64,000 nt of DNA from Ruficoccus sp. ZRK36. GTDB lineage: Bacteria; Verrucomicrobiota; Verrucomicrobiia; Opitutales; Cerasicoccaceae. The translations under genes were made by a program, and so were the position numbers. Under the pieces are notes generated by a model, which was given only the letters and a program-made list of their open reading frames with translations, was not told the origin of the DNA and made no database searches. How positions within the stretch are numbered: the first letter of the stretch is position 1; each line of letters opens with the position of its first letter. The stretch is from the NCBI RefSeq assembly GCF_019603315.1, contig NZ_CP080649.1, positions 2,552,176-2,616,175 on the forward strand. Reading direction: 5' to 3'. This document shows positions 35,421-44,033 of the stretch, one piece after another.

Positions 35421-36563
35421 ATGCGTACGATTGCCTTCTACGATGACAATCCCGATTTTGGCGGACATCAGATTATGGCAATGCGGGGGATTGCCGCCGT
35501 GGCAAAAAGCCCGGAGTGCCGGGTCATCTTTTATGTGAATCCTGCCAACGCGCGACTGCGGGAGCATGCGGCAATCTGTCAGGAGGAGGGGGGACAGCTG
35601 GAGCTGCGCGATGCCCCGACCTTGACCCGTAAGTTTCAGGCCCTGAGGAATCGCTTCGCCAGCGCCGAGATCAATGCACTCGCTCAGGAACTGGCCGGGC
35701 AGCAGCTGGACGGCTTCGTCGCCATCCAGGGGGAGATCGAGGATAGCTCGCTGGCGCTGCTGGCAGCGCGTCAGGCGGGCCTGCGCGTGATCAGCTACAT
35801 CCCGCTGGCCCACACGCTTGCCCAGATGGGCGCCAAGCTCGGGCATGTGCGCGACCTTACGACGAAGTATTTGTTTACCGTGCCCGATGCCTGGCTGACC
35901 ATCACGGAGAGTGTCGCCAAGCAGTTGCGCTCTCGCGGGGCACACGAGCCCATCTATATCGTAAACAACGGCATCGACACCGAGCGATTTCAGCCTGCGA
36001 GCAAGGCTCATGTCCGCGCTCATGAGGGCTTACCGGAGGGCACGCTTTTCGGCCTGTTCGGGCGGGTGGAGTTCAAGCAGAAGCAGCAGGACTTTCTCGT
36101 CCATGCGTTGGCTTCATTTAAGGGACAGCTTGAGCGTGCCCGTTTGCTGGTGGTCGGGGATGGGCCGGACCATGAGCGCCTGACGGAGTTGGTGATCGGT
36201 TCGGGGTTGTCCGACCGGGTGATTTTTCGCCGCTGGCATAAACACACCGAGCAGCTTTATCCGGCGCTCGATTGCTTGATCATCCCATCGCGCTTCGAGG
36301 GCTTTCCGCTGGTCATGCTGGAGGCTGCGGCCTGTCAGGTGCCGGTGGTCGGCAGTGACCGCGACGGCATGCACGACTTTCTGCCGCCGGGCTGCCGGTT
36401 CCACTTCGGTGATGTCGATGGCCTGGAGGGTGCCCTCATACATGCCCTCAAAAAAGATGAAGACGAGCTGACCGCCGTGCGCCAGCATGTGCTCGATGAA
36501 TACAGCCTGAAGGCCTTTGAACACAATTTCACCGAAACCCTTAATCGAGCATTGAGTGACTGA
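35421..36563 (+). CDS. family 4 glycosyltransferase
   Basis: 380 residues from the ATG at 35421 (MRTIAFYDDNPDFGGHQ); a TTG at 35412 adds three. GT-B fold: the N-terminal GGHQ block is typical of acceptor-side Rossmann domains. The C-terminal GT1 domain has GLFGRVEFKQKQQDFLVHAL, LLVVGDGPDHERL and SRFEGFPLVMLEAAACQVPVV with the donor-binding E-x7-E. It transfers a sugar from a nucleotide donor to an unknown acceptor, probably in surface polysaccharide or lipid glycosylation. It stands alone. Confidence 0.88.
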   Translation: MRTIAFYDDNPDFGGHQIMAMRGIAAVAKSPECRVIFYVNPANARLREHAAICQEEGGQLELRDAPTLTRKFQALRNRFASAEINALAQELAGQQLDGFVAIQGEIEDSSLALLAARQAGLRVISYIPLAHTLAQMGAKLGHVRDLTTKYLFTVPDAWLTITESVAKQLRSRGAHEPIYIVNNGIDTERFQPASKAHVRAHEGLPEGTLFGLFGRVEFKQKQQDFLVHALASFKGQLERARLLVVGDGPDHERLTELVIGSGLSDRVIFRRWHKHTEQLYPALDCLIIPSRFEGFPLVMLEAAACQVPVVGSDRDGMHDFLPPGCRFHFGDVDGLEGALIHALKKDEDELTAVRQHVLDEYSLKAFEHNFTETLNRALSD

Positions 36564-36744
36564 TTAGGTGGAATCTTCAGTCTCCAACTTTGGCCTATCT
36601 AGCCCGCGTAGTTCTTTGTAGTTTTGGTTCAATACAAGCCAGGCAAATCTGTGTGCTTACGCCGACTACGACATCGAGACGATTTCACGGCAGATCGAGG
36701 CGGCTTTGCAGCGGACTGTCCAAAAGGAGTCCGCCCCGGCGGGC

Positions 36745-37590
36745 TCATGACGATTTCTTCCGGCCACGGCAGATCCACAGCGCCGCCGCCAGAAAGACGC
36801 AGCCTGCGAGCAGACGCGGCCACTGCTCCACACGACCGCCCCAAAAGGCGACATTGACCAGGATACCTGCCGGGATGAGCATGTTATTCATGACGGCGAG
36901 CTGCTGAGCACTGACCTTGATCGAGCCATAGCTCCAGCCCAGGTACCCGAGCCCGGAGGTGACGATGCCCAGCCAGAGCAGCACGCCCTGCTGGGTGGGC
37001 GTATCCGGCGGCTTGCTCCAGTCCGCCAGAAAGGCCATCGCTGTGCCTGTAACCAAAAACGCCCCGAGGAAAAACCATGAGAATCGCCTGCGGTGGGGCA
37101 GGGGGTTCCCCGAGTCCTGGTGGCGATACCAGACTTGCCCGAAGGCGAAGCAGGCGTTGGCGGCCTGGATGTACGCGAAGCCTTTCCAGTAGTCGCCATC
37201 GAGATCCGTCCAGCGGATGACAGCCGCCCCGGCGACAGCCAGCAGTGCCGGTGCCCAGAACTGCCGCGGCCAGCGCCGTGCGAACAGATCCGAGAACAGG
37301 CTGACATACAGCGGTGTAAAAATGGTGAAGAGCAGCAGCTCGGGTACGCTCAGGTAGTGGTAGCTGTGGTATAGAAAGAGATAGGTGAGCCCGATCTCAA
37401 TCGCACCCGTAGCCATCATGACCAGCGCGCGTCGCCACGGGACGGGCCTCCAGAACGGGAGAAAGACCAGCAGCGCCAGCAGCATGCGCGTGGTCACGGC
37501 TATATAATCGTCCACCTGCCCAGAGATATAGGCGCCGATCAGCGAAAACGAAAAAGCCCACAGGGCGGTGACTATCCACAGTAAGGTCAT
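36745..37590 (-). CDS. EamA/DMT-family transporter
   Basis: 281 residues, ten predicted TM helices in two EamA repeats (about 1-135 and 150-275). It opens with TLLWIVTALWAFSFSLIGAYISGQVDD and includes LLFTIFTPLYVSLFSDLFARRW at the end of the first repeat. It ends with a short basic tail RGRKKSS. Drug/metabolite transporter superfamily; the substrate is not predictable. It is convergent with the glycosyltransferase gene across a 181-bp gap containing an inverted repeat (GCGGACT...AGTCCGC) without a T-run. Confidence 0.87.
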   Translation of the reverse strand: MTLLWIVTALWAFSFSLIGAYISGQVDDYIAVTTRMLLALLVFLPFWRPVPWRRALVMMATGAIEIGLTYLFLYHSYHYLSVPELLLFTIFTPLYVSLFSDLFARRWPRQFWAPALLAVAGAAVIRWTDLDGDYWKGFAYIQAANACFAFGQVWYRHQDSGNPLPHRRRFSWFFLGAFLVTGTAMAFLADWSKPPDTPTQQGVLLWLGIVTSGLGYLGWSYGSIKVSAQQLAVMNNMLIPAGILVNVAFWGGRVEQWPRLLAGCVFLAAALWICRGRKKSS

Positions 37591-37717
37591 CGGTCAGATA
37601 TTGCGATACCTTCAGCTCTCACGGCTCTTCGCCCAGGGCAAGGCTGGAATCTGAGAGGTTGTCACCTCTGGGATGAGGAGTATCACGCGATGGGGCGCGA
37701 GAAATAGATGCTCGATA

Positions 37718-38380
37718 TCAGTTTTCCCCCCAGGGGAATGGGGTACCCTCATAGGCAGATATCTTACCATCCGCATGAATCATCCGCCCCGCGTACACAG
37801 GAGCATTCGCATCTCTTTCGACATCGAATTCGATTACTCTGACCTCGTTGTCAGGAGAAAAATACTCAAGGGAACGCAACGATCCCTCATCGGAGTAGGT
37901 GTATTCGATTCTGCTTTTCTGCCCGGTTGGCAGGTCGAGTTGGCGCCAGACAAGGAGTTGCTGAGAGCTGCCGTAAGTAAAATGCTCCTGGCGAATGCAC
38001 TCCCCGTGCTCATCCAAGGTGATGCGCTCATAGGGATTTCCGCGGACATCATTGACGGTTTGCTGCGTAATTTTCGCTGCAGATACAGGCGAAGCTGTTG
38101 CGTTTGACTGGGTAGCGGCAGCCATCGATTGCGGTGATGTATCTGCTGGAGTCGGTTCGGCGGGCAGCTTTAGCACAGGAGCCACCTGTGCTTCCAATGT
38201 TTGCGGTGCCTCCTGGGCGTGTGCCGTCGGGGCATCCTCTTGGGGTGGGGCCTTGCTACAAGCTCCAAACATCAAGAGGCACCCTCCGCACAGATACGTA
38301 AGGGCGTGTTTGGCTCTGCGGTGTGCGGCCCGTGGTAACGACGGGCATTCACGCATGCATGAGTTTCGTTCGCTTTGCAT
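37718..38380 (-). CDS. putative lipoprotein of unknown function
   Basis: About 220 residues from an ATG at 38380; a second ATG at 38356 (MRECPSLPRA) is equally good. The frame stays open further upstream but overlaps the large gene. The N-terminal basic stretch and hydrophobic run end in LMFGAC, a lipobox-like site with the Cys as possible lipid anchor, followed by a low-complexity Pro/Ala/Thr linker. The C-terminal half contains repeated short beta motifs (YERITLDEHGECIRQEHF, IEYTYSDEGSLRSLEYF, VIEFDVERD), resembling YD/RHS-like or MORN-like antigens. It starts 12 bp after the giant gene stops, so both probably form one unit. Function unknown. Confidence 0.7.
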   Translation of the reverse strand: MQSERNSCMRECPSLPRAAHRRAKHALTYLCGGCLLMFGACSKAPPQEDAPTAHAQEAPQTLEAQVAPVLKLPAEPTPADTSPQSMAAATQSNATASPVSAAKITQQTVNDVRGNPYERITLDEHGECIRQEHFTYGSSQQLLVWRQLDLPTGQKSRIEYTYSDEGSLRSLEYFSPDNEVRVIEFDVERDANAPVYAGRMIHADGKISAYEGTPFPWGEN

Positions 38381-38391
38381 GTCAGTGTAAA

Positions 38392-41300
38392 TCACTGTTG
38401 ACTGTCGTTGATCTCTACACGGGCAAAGCGATTTTGCCCGTTTGTGAGGGGGACGGTATCGCGAATGACAACGCGCTCCCAGTCCGCATCGATCGGTGTC
38501 GTGGATATGAGCACGCCCGTTTCGTCCCATTGCTGGAAATTGGATGAGAACTTGCATGCGTAAGTCACACCTAGGCCTGATTTATCAGTCCGGCGAATAA
38601 ACTCCATATGAAGGTAGCCGTTTTCCTGGAAGGTGCGTGGCATGCCCTCAGTACCTTCATCAGGGACCGTCGAGGGTGCTCCTGTGGCTGCCAGGTTAAA
38701 GGCGTAGCGCAGCATGGGGTGGGCCTCCTCCGCATCTTTCGGATTGATCTGATCGATGTTCGTGGTGCCGTAATTGTCCAGCATCCACTGTACGTAGTAC
38801 GAGCGGGTCTCTTCGACAACCGTGTAAGAAGGCTGCGAATCAAGGCCAGAGTAGCGGGCTATGATCTGATAGACGTAAATAGTCGACGGCGTAAGCCCGG
38901 TATCATTGTAAAAGGTCTGGGTAGCAGGTAAGACTGCGATTTCTTCCCAGTCAGTATCGTATGATCGCCGCTCAATCACGTACTGGGCTGGCTGATCTCC
39001 GGCAGAGGATGCGATCCAATAGATGCCGATATGTGTTGGGGAAATTCCACTGCTTATCACGAAATCGGGCGGTTGCAGGTTCGGCAGTGCCGTATCAATA
39101 AACAAGTCGTCGATCGCCCAATTATCGAAGTCGCTTCCACTGTTTATGGGTTGGGTCCAGCGCAGTTGGACATTTGTAGTCCTCGCCTCCTCAGGCACCG
39201 TGATCTTGATTTGTGTCCACCTGCTGAGCAGGGGATACTCAGTGTCGATAACCAGCATGTTACGCCAGATGCCATCGCCGGTGGTGTATTGAAGTTGTAC
39301 GGACTCTCCAGACTCGGAGTTGTCCCAGTAAATGCTCCCATCATTCAGTTGATTACCAGCACGCATCATGAAATTGATGCTGTTGGCGTTTGTCAGGTCG
39401 AGTGGGACGGTTGTAGCGACACGCAGGGAGGATTGGCCAAACCAGAGGGCATTACCGCTGTTGAAACCTCTCCCATTTTGCACACTCGCTCCTACAAGAG
39501 ATTCCCAGAGGACATCCTGCAAGATGGGGTCGAAGTCGTCCTCAAGCAGGACAACAATAGTGACCGGTGCTGCACTGACGGTGCCTGATGCCGCAGACTC
39601 GCCGACAGTGTTTGCTGCGATCACCCGGTATTCATACTGGGTGCCTTCTACCAAGCCTGAATCTGTATACGAGGTGATGCCGGACTCAAGCTCTGCCAGC
39701 ACAACCCAATCTCCGGAGCCGGTACGGCGTTCGATTCGGTATCCATCTTCATCGGCCACATCCACCCACGTAATTTGCAGTTCGCTGTTGCTGATGACTT
39801 TGACGTTAACTTGTGCCGGAGTGGCGGGCTGCGTGCGGACCGGCACCGTTACGCTCCTTATGTTGGAATAGTTGGAGGCCACATTCTTATTAAGGGCCTT
39901 AACGCGATACTGGTAGCTCTCTCCCTGCACGACACTGGTGTCCGTATAGGTTGTGTCGTTCGCGGTAGGCGTTGCGATCTCAGTCCAGGCGTCAGAGCCG
40001 GAGAGGGCGCGCTCGAGGACGAAGCCGGTCTCGCCGTTGACGGATGACCAGATCAGGACGACTTCATTCCAGTGAGCAGTGGCGTTGAGTAGGCTGGGGG
40101 TGCCGGGGGGCGTGGCAGTGGTGGTGACTGGCTGTACATTACTCCAGTCCGAACTGCAAGACGGCGCACTTGCCCGGATGCGGAATTCATACTCCGTGGA
40201 CTCGGTCAGACCGGTTACCTGATAGGTGGTTTGGTTGGCGGAAACGGTTGCCATGTCTGTCCAAGTATCCGCCCCGAGTTCCCGCTGTTGGATGTTGAAT
40301 TGGGTTTCCAGTGACTTGTCGCTCCAAGTCAGTGTGACGGTGGTGTGCCCGGGAGCGTCAGCGCTAAGTTCCGGAGTTGGGAGGGAGAGGGGAGTCGTCA
40401 GCGGGTAGAACGCGATCTCATCGCCGACCTGGGTTATCAGCTTGCTCGTGGTCGTGTTAAATCCGCTGACCCGGGTATTTGTCGGCATGGCGAGTACCTG
40501 GCGGCGCAGGTTAATGTCATAGATTTCCGTATCGGCAAAGGCATAACGGCCATCACCAGTTGTGGAGTAGATGATGTCAGTCGTTTTCCATTCTGTGTTC
40601 AAATCGGAGTCCAGGGCAACCCCGGCCCAGAAGACTCGACTGCCGTCCTCTGAAACAACCACCGTACGGGAGCCATAGTAGGAGCTGATCTCCGCTGGAC
40701 GTATCTCCCGGAGCAGGGTAAAGGCATCGCCGGTCATATCGTATTTGATGATGGCGGCGCCGGAAGAATTATTCTCCCCATGGTAATAGTAACGCCCGTC
40801 CGGGCCAAAAGCTCCACCGCCCTCGCGGACATGGTCACTGTCGAGGACGTGCTTGTTATTTGTATCATACAGGTTAATGTCGATCCACTGGTCCTCCTCT
40901 TCGACGACAATACGGCCGCTGACTCCCGCGGCGACCCGGTACACGTCTCCCTCGGAATAACCTGTGGCTCCCGCAGGCTTGAACGAGATGCTTTTTTCGA
41001 TTTTGAACTCCGTCCGGTCAATGACCAGAAGCTGTCCGCTTTTCCAGTTGGCGACCAGCAGTTGCTGGTCCGGATAGCTGATGGTGAAATCGGTTACGGA
41101 GGAGCCCACTGGCAAGACACGCTCGATCTCTTCGGTGTCTGCGTTGATTTCCAGCAAATAGGCTTTGGAGATGGTGGCGGAGGTGTCCTCGCTGATAGCA
41201 TATACGATCTCACTATTGCGGTCAGATCGGAAGTGCGTGAGTGCGAGTGGCTGGATCTTTAGCTTCAGGGGGATCGTCAGCTCGCCGGAGGGCAGTGTCA

Positions 41301-43110
41301 GCCGGATCGTTGACTCGTGAAAGCCAACATCCAAACCGGAGGCATCAATGTCAATGGATACGGAGTGAGGTGTTGTGCCGGAGGTTTCCGGGAAGCTTAT
41401 CCATGCGTCGTCGGCGGCCACAGCCCAAGGCTTTGAGGTGTCGGAGCCCAACTCCAGAGACGTCTGGAAATGATCATAGCCCGCGACGACCTCGACCTCG
41501 ATCTGCTGTGTGCTCAGGGCGACGTCCGTTACCGTGAAGGAATAGATCGGCCCCTCATAGGTGGCGTATGGGCTGACAGCGTCCACTCGCCAGTAGTAGG
41601 TCTTTCCCGCCGGCAGAGGACTCGTGAAGTCGTAGTCGGTACCGACTACCTGACCCAGGTACTGCGGCGAGGATGTGTCGGCATCACGAACTGCTTCCAG
41701 AGAGTCGCCCAGGTACACGTCGTACTGGTCCATGCCGGTGGTGCTGGTCCAGGTCAATTTCTCCGGAGGGATGACTGCGACCCCATTCGCCGGGGATATG
41801 TGACGGTTTACCTGACTGGCGCTGATGACGTCGGTCAGATTAATGCTGTTTAGCTGGCGTGTGGCCGGATTGAAATAGACGAAAAACTGGTAGTCAGAGG
41901 TGAATGCCTGGGCGAATCGGTAAGTATAGCCGCTTCCATTCCCGGTCATGCCGGGAATGGTATAGAGCTGCGTGCCCGACTCGTAGTCGTAGAGTTTCGT
42001 CGTGGTGGCTACGATGCTGCCATCCTGAGTCATGGACCAGATTGCCGTTGGAAATGACTGCTTCTGGATATCTGTGTCAGAGGGGTCGGCGGAGATGGTT
42101 TTCAGAATCGCGATCTTGTCGTCATCACGCATCAGTACCGGCGCTTCGAACGGTTCACGGTCGATGTCGCTTACTGCGGACTGCTTGACAAAAGTGACCT
42201 TGCCGTTGCTGGCGATGGTGTAGTGACCGATGATGCGCGAGTGCGCGCCTGCCGACCAGCCGTACTGGGGCATGGCAATCATCTCGGTCTTGTCGCTGGT
42301 CACCGCGAAGTCCATGAATCCCGTGCTATTGGAGGGCGCGGAGCCATTCCACTGCATGGACTGAATCACCGATCCTGTGGAACGGTCGAAGACGTGAAGC
42401 GTCGGCCCCCAGGAGCCATCCAGATAGTATATGATGTCACCAGGCCCCAAGTCTATATTTGCAGTAGTGTCATCAAGATCACCCCACGCACCGTACACGG
42501 GGAGGCTAATCTTTTCTTTTAACGTAAAGGTCGTCAGGTCGATGACGTCGATGGTTTTGGCAGCGCTGCATATGACGAGTAGCTCGGAGTAATCGTCACT
42601 AATGACGAAGTCGGTCGGGCGTTCATCGACAGTCACGCAGGCGAGGGGAGTCTGGGTAACGGGATCATAGGCCACAATGCAGCCTTTATTAATGCCATTG
42701 AGCTGGATGCCGTAGGTGATCGGGCGTAGTGGGTCGTCCTCCAGCCGGTAGATGTTCAGGGGCGATACGGTTGCAGTTAAGAATAGCTGCGTGTCATTGG
42801 TTCCATCGTTGACGGTGATCGTAGCTGTATATGTCGCCAGCAGGTCTCGCGTGGAGAAGGTAATGTCGATGGTATTGTCCGCTTTGTTGAGCTTGGGCGT
42901 GGCCCAGGAAACATCAGCTGTTACCGATAGCGTTGACTCATCAATGGTTCCCGAGGTGAGAGTATAGGGGATCGAGACTGGAACATGGTCATACCCTGGT
43001 GCGACGACTACCTCGAATTGGTTATTCGAAAATGACACACCTGCATGGAGGTAGCCGGTTAGCGTTGCTGATAGGAATGATAATACTAGGTATAAGCTTA
43101 TGTTTTTCAT
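38392..43110 (-). CDS. giant secreted protein with Fn3, Reelin-like and beta-propeller-like parts
   Basis: 1,572 residues. Signal peptide about 1-23 (ending LHA). Two BACON/Ig-like modules (about 25-115 and 540-640) both contain VV-AGYDH-type starts. Each is followed by propeller-like repeats with LLVICSAAKTIDVIDLTTF or LLVANWKSGQLLVIDRTEF. Three Fn3 domains follow (about 985-1260: LTWSDKSLETQFNIQQRE, LIWSSVNGETGFVLER, ITWVDVADEDGYRIERR). A Reelin-repeat-like segment lies at about 1265-1410 (SGNALWFGQSSLRVATTVPLDL, WAIDDLFID), then a fourth Fn3. The C-terminal domain (QENGYLHMEFIRRTD, SSNFQQWDETGV) is one I associate with Verrucomicrobiota exported proteins. Likely a cell-surface or extracellular binding protein; no enzyme motif seen. 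Confidence 0.85.
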   Translation of the reverse strand: MKNISLYLVLSFLSATLTGYLHAGVSFSNNQFEVVVAPGYDHVPVSIPYTLTSGTIDESTLSVTADVSWATPKLNKADNTIDITFSTRDLLATYTATITVNDGTNDTQLFLTATVSPLNIYRLEDDPLRPITYGIQLNGINKGCIVAYDPVTQTPLACVTVDERPTDFVISDDYSELLVICSAAKTIDVIDLTTFTLKEKISLPVYGAWGDLDDTTANIDLGPGDIIYYLDGSWGPTLHVFDRSTGSVIQSMQWNGSAPSNSTGFMDFAVTSDKTEMIAMPQYGWSAGAHSRIIGHYTIASNGKVTFVKQSAVSDIDREPFEAPVLMRDDDKIAILKTISADPSDTDIQKQSFPTAIWSMTQDGSIVATTTKLYDYESGTQLYTIPGMTGNGSGYTYRFAQAFTSDYQFFVYFNPATRQLNSINLTDVISASQVNRHISPANGVAVIPPEKLTWTSTTGMDQYDVYLGDSLEAVRDADTSSPQYLGQVVGTDYDFTSPLPAGKTYYWRVDAVSPYATYEGPIYSFTVTDVALSTQQIEVEVVAGYDHFQTSLELGSDTSKPWAVAADDAWISFPETSGTTPHSVSIDIDASGLDVGFHESTIRLTLPSGELTIPLKLKIQPLALTHFRSDRNSEIVYAISEDTSATISKAYLLEINADTEEIERVLPVGSSVTDFTISYPDQQLLVANWKSGQLLVIDRTEFKIEKSISFKPAGATGYSEGDVYRVAAGVSGRIVVEEEDQWIDINLYDTNNKHVLDSDHVREGGGAFGPDGRYYYHGENNSSGAAIIKYDMTGDAFTLLREIRPAEISSYYGSRTVVVSEDGSRVFWAGVALDSDLNTEWKTTDIIYSTTGDGRYAFADTEIYDINLRRQVLAMPTNTRVSGFNTTTSKLITQVGDEIAFYPLTTPLSLPTPELSADAPGHTTVTLTWSDKSLETQFNIQQRELGADTWTDMATVSANQTTYQVTGLTESTEYEFRIRASAPSCSSDWSNVQPVTTTATPPGTPSLLNATAHWNEVVLIWSSVNGETGFVLERALSGSDAWTEIATPTANDTTYTDTSVVQGESYQYRVKALNKNVASNYSNIRSVTVPVRTQPATPAQVNVKVISNSELQITWVDVADEDGYRIERRTGSGDWVVLAELESGITSYTDSGLVEGTQYEYRVIAANTVGESAASGTVSAAPVTIVVLLEDDFDPILQDVLWESLVGASVQNGRGFNSGNALWFGQSSLRVATTVPLDLTNANSINFMMRAGNQLNDGSIYWDNSESGESVQLQYTTGDGIWRNMLVIDTEYPLLSRWTQIKITVPEEARTTNVQLRWTQPINSGSDFDNWAIDDLFIDTALPNLQPPDFVISSGISPTHIGIYWIASSAGDQPAQYVIERRSYDTDWEEIAVLPATQTFYNDTGLTPSTIYVYQIIARYSGLDSQPSYTVVEETRSYYVQWMLDNYGTTNIDQINPKDAEEAHPMLRYAFNLAATGAPSTVPDEGTEGMPRTFQENGYLHMEFIRRTDKSGLGVTYACKFSSNFQQWDETGVLISTTPIDADWERVVIRDTVPLTNGQNRFARVEINDSQQ

Positions 43111-43634
43111 TGCTACGTAGAGAGTGCGGGTAATTACGGCAATTTCATCTGTACTGATAATGTTTAGTTATATCAATACTATATCATGGTTAAATTGTCA
43201 TCGGAATGAATAGGCGTATCTGGATGTTGTATTTGTGATCGGGTATCACGATTATGAACTGACTACGGCCGGGTATTTCCGAATCGAAGCGGTCAGTTCA
43301 TGCGGCTATGGGGCTTTTTCCCTCGATTGCGTTGCGGTGTTTGAATGCCATTTGATGGACCGATAAGTCATGAATGTATCACGGTCGCTATAATCGAATG
43401 CAGCCCAACCGTACCTCGGCCACAAGACACGCGATATGGCCGAACGCTACACGATCAAGTCAGCCATCGATTTAAAAGAAGAGCTTGAGAAGCTGGAACC
43501 GGTTTTTCCCTCGGAAACGTGGACCGATATAGAGACCAGTTTTGCAGACCAAGGGGTCTTTTATGGTCGCAAACTACGACGAATAATCACGAAATTGAAA
43601 AATCTCAAGTCGTTGCTTCTGGCGCGGTTAGTCA
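43111..43634. other. AT-rich flank between the giant gene and the integrated element
   Basis: About 520 bp. The part next to 43,110 should hold the promoter of the giant gene. A 91-codon ORF (43436-43711, plus strand) runs through the old tRNA terminator and into the attachment site; I do not consider it a real gene, although its first 50 codons are not obviously junk. No other structure was seen. Confidence 0.4.
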
Positions 43635-43663
43635 CAAAAAAGCCCCTTCTGACACGAAGAGGC
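43635..43663 (-). terminator. terminator originally belonging to tRNA-Tyr
   Basis: On the minus strand: GCCTCTTC-GTGTCA-GAAGGGGC (8-bp stem with one G-T) then TTTTTTG. It lies just outside the left end of the element, 8 bp from the tRNA 3' fragment. It is therefore the native tRNA-Tyr terminator, now 7.4 kb from the intact tRNA gene. Confidence 0.8.
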
Positions 43664-43670
43664 GGAAAAG

Positions 43671-43701
43671 AAAAATGGTGGTGGGAACTGGATTCGAACC
43701 A
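43671..43701. repeat. attL, left copy of the 31-bp direct repeat
   Basis: Identical to 51047-51077. It starts AAAAATGGTGGTGGGAACTG and ends GATTCGAACCA, which is the complement of the T-arm/acceptor end of tRNA-Tyr with encoded CCA. It is a truncated tRNA fragment; the D-arm and anticodon parts are absent here. Confidence 0.93.
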
Positions 43702-44033
43702 TGTCGCATAACTCCGCAACCCATTGCGGCGTAGATGGTAGCGAGTCCGAAGGGGACGAGGACACTCCCGTATGCACTCCCGAGGCTCTGGACGCGGGCG
43801 AATTCTTCGCTGAACTGGCAGAGGTTTTAGAGGCGTGGGGCGAGCTTCCCGCGCACATCCGGCAGTCAATACTGGCGTTGGTCAAGGTTGGCCGCTCCGA
43901 GGGCGAGCCGCCCCGCGCTGAGCAAGAAAGCGCGCCCAAAGGCTCGCTTGCGACTGCGCGGAAAGAGGCGGCGGGACTGGCTCTAGGCCCAGCCAAGAAG
44001 CGTAACCGGTCAACCGGAGAGGGCGCACGATGA
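43701..44033 (+). CDS. small element-encoded protein ahead of Rep, unknown function
   Basis: 110 residues. The start ATG uses the last base of attL. It is acidic and Ser-rich at first (SESEGDEDTPVCTPE), then a helical segment AGEFFAELAEVLEAWGELPAHIRQSILALVKVGR, then a basic tail. The helical block resembles C-terminal tails I associate with integrases of related bacteria. In the excised circle the integrase frame would read straight into this ORF (see findings), so it may really be the C-terminal part of the integrase in the circular state. Its stop overlaps the rep ATG (ATGA), supporting translation. Confidence 0.55.
   Translation: MSHNSATHCGVDGSESEGDEDTPVCTPEALDAGEFFAELAEVLEAWGELPAHIRQSILALVKVGRSEGEPPRAEQESAPKGSLATARKEAAGLALGPAKKRNRSTGEGAR
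43760..43784 (+). promoter_or_regulatory. 25-bp repeat near attL, candidate integrase arm-type site
   Basis: Contains the tandem CACTCCCG-TATG-CACTCCCG. An identical 25-bp copy in the same orientation lies at 50893-50917 near attR. Both are inside the element, 58 and 129 bp from the cores, as expected for the two arms of an attP site bound by the N-terminal domain of a lambda-type integrase. Both copies are also coding (DTPVCTPE in the same phase). Confidence 0.5.

Noticed and set aside
36640-36745. Short open frame (about 35 codons, ADYDIETISRQIEAAL) between the glycosyltransferase and EamA genes
   Set aside because: It looks protein-like but has no start, is far too short, and the surrounding bases give no family; possibly a gene remnant, not supportable.
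43436-43711. 91-codon ORF on the plus strand left of the element
   Set aside because: It runs through the native tRNA-Tyr terminator and ends inside the att site with the typical antisense-tRNA peptide WWWELDSN; no family or ribosome-binding site supports it.
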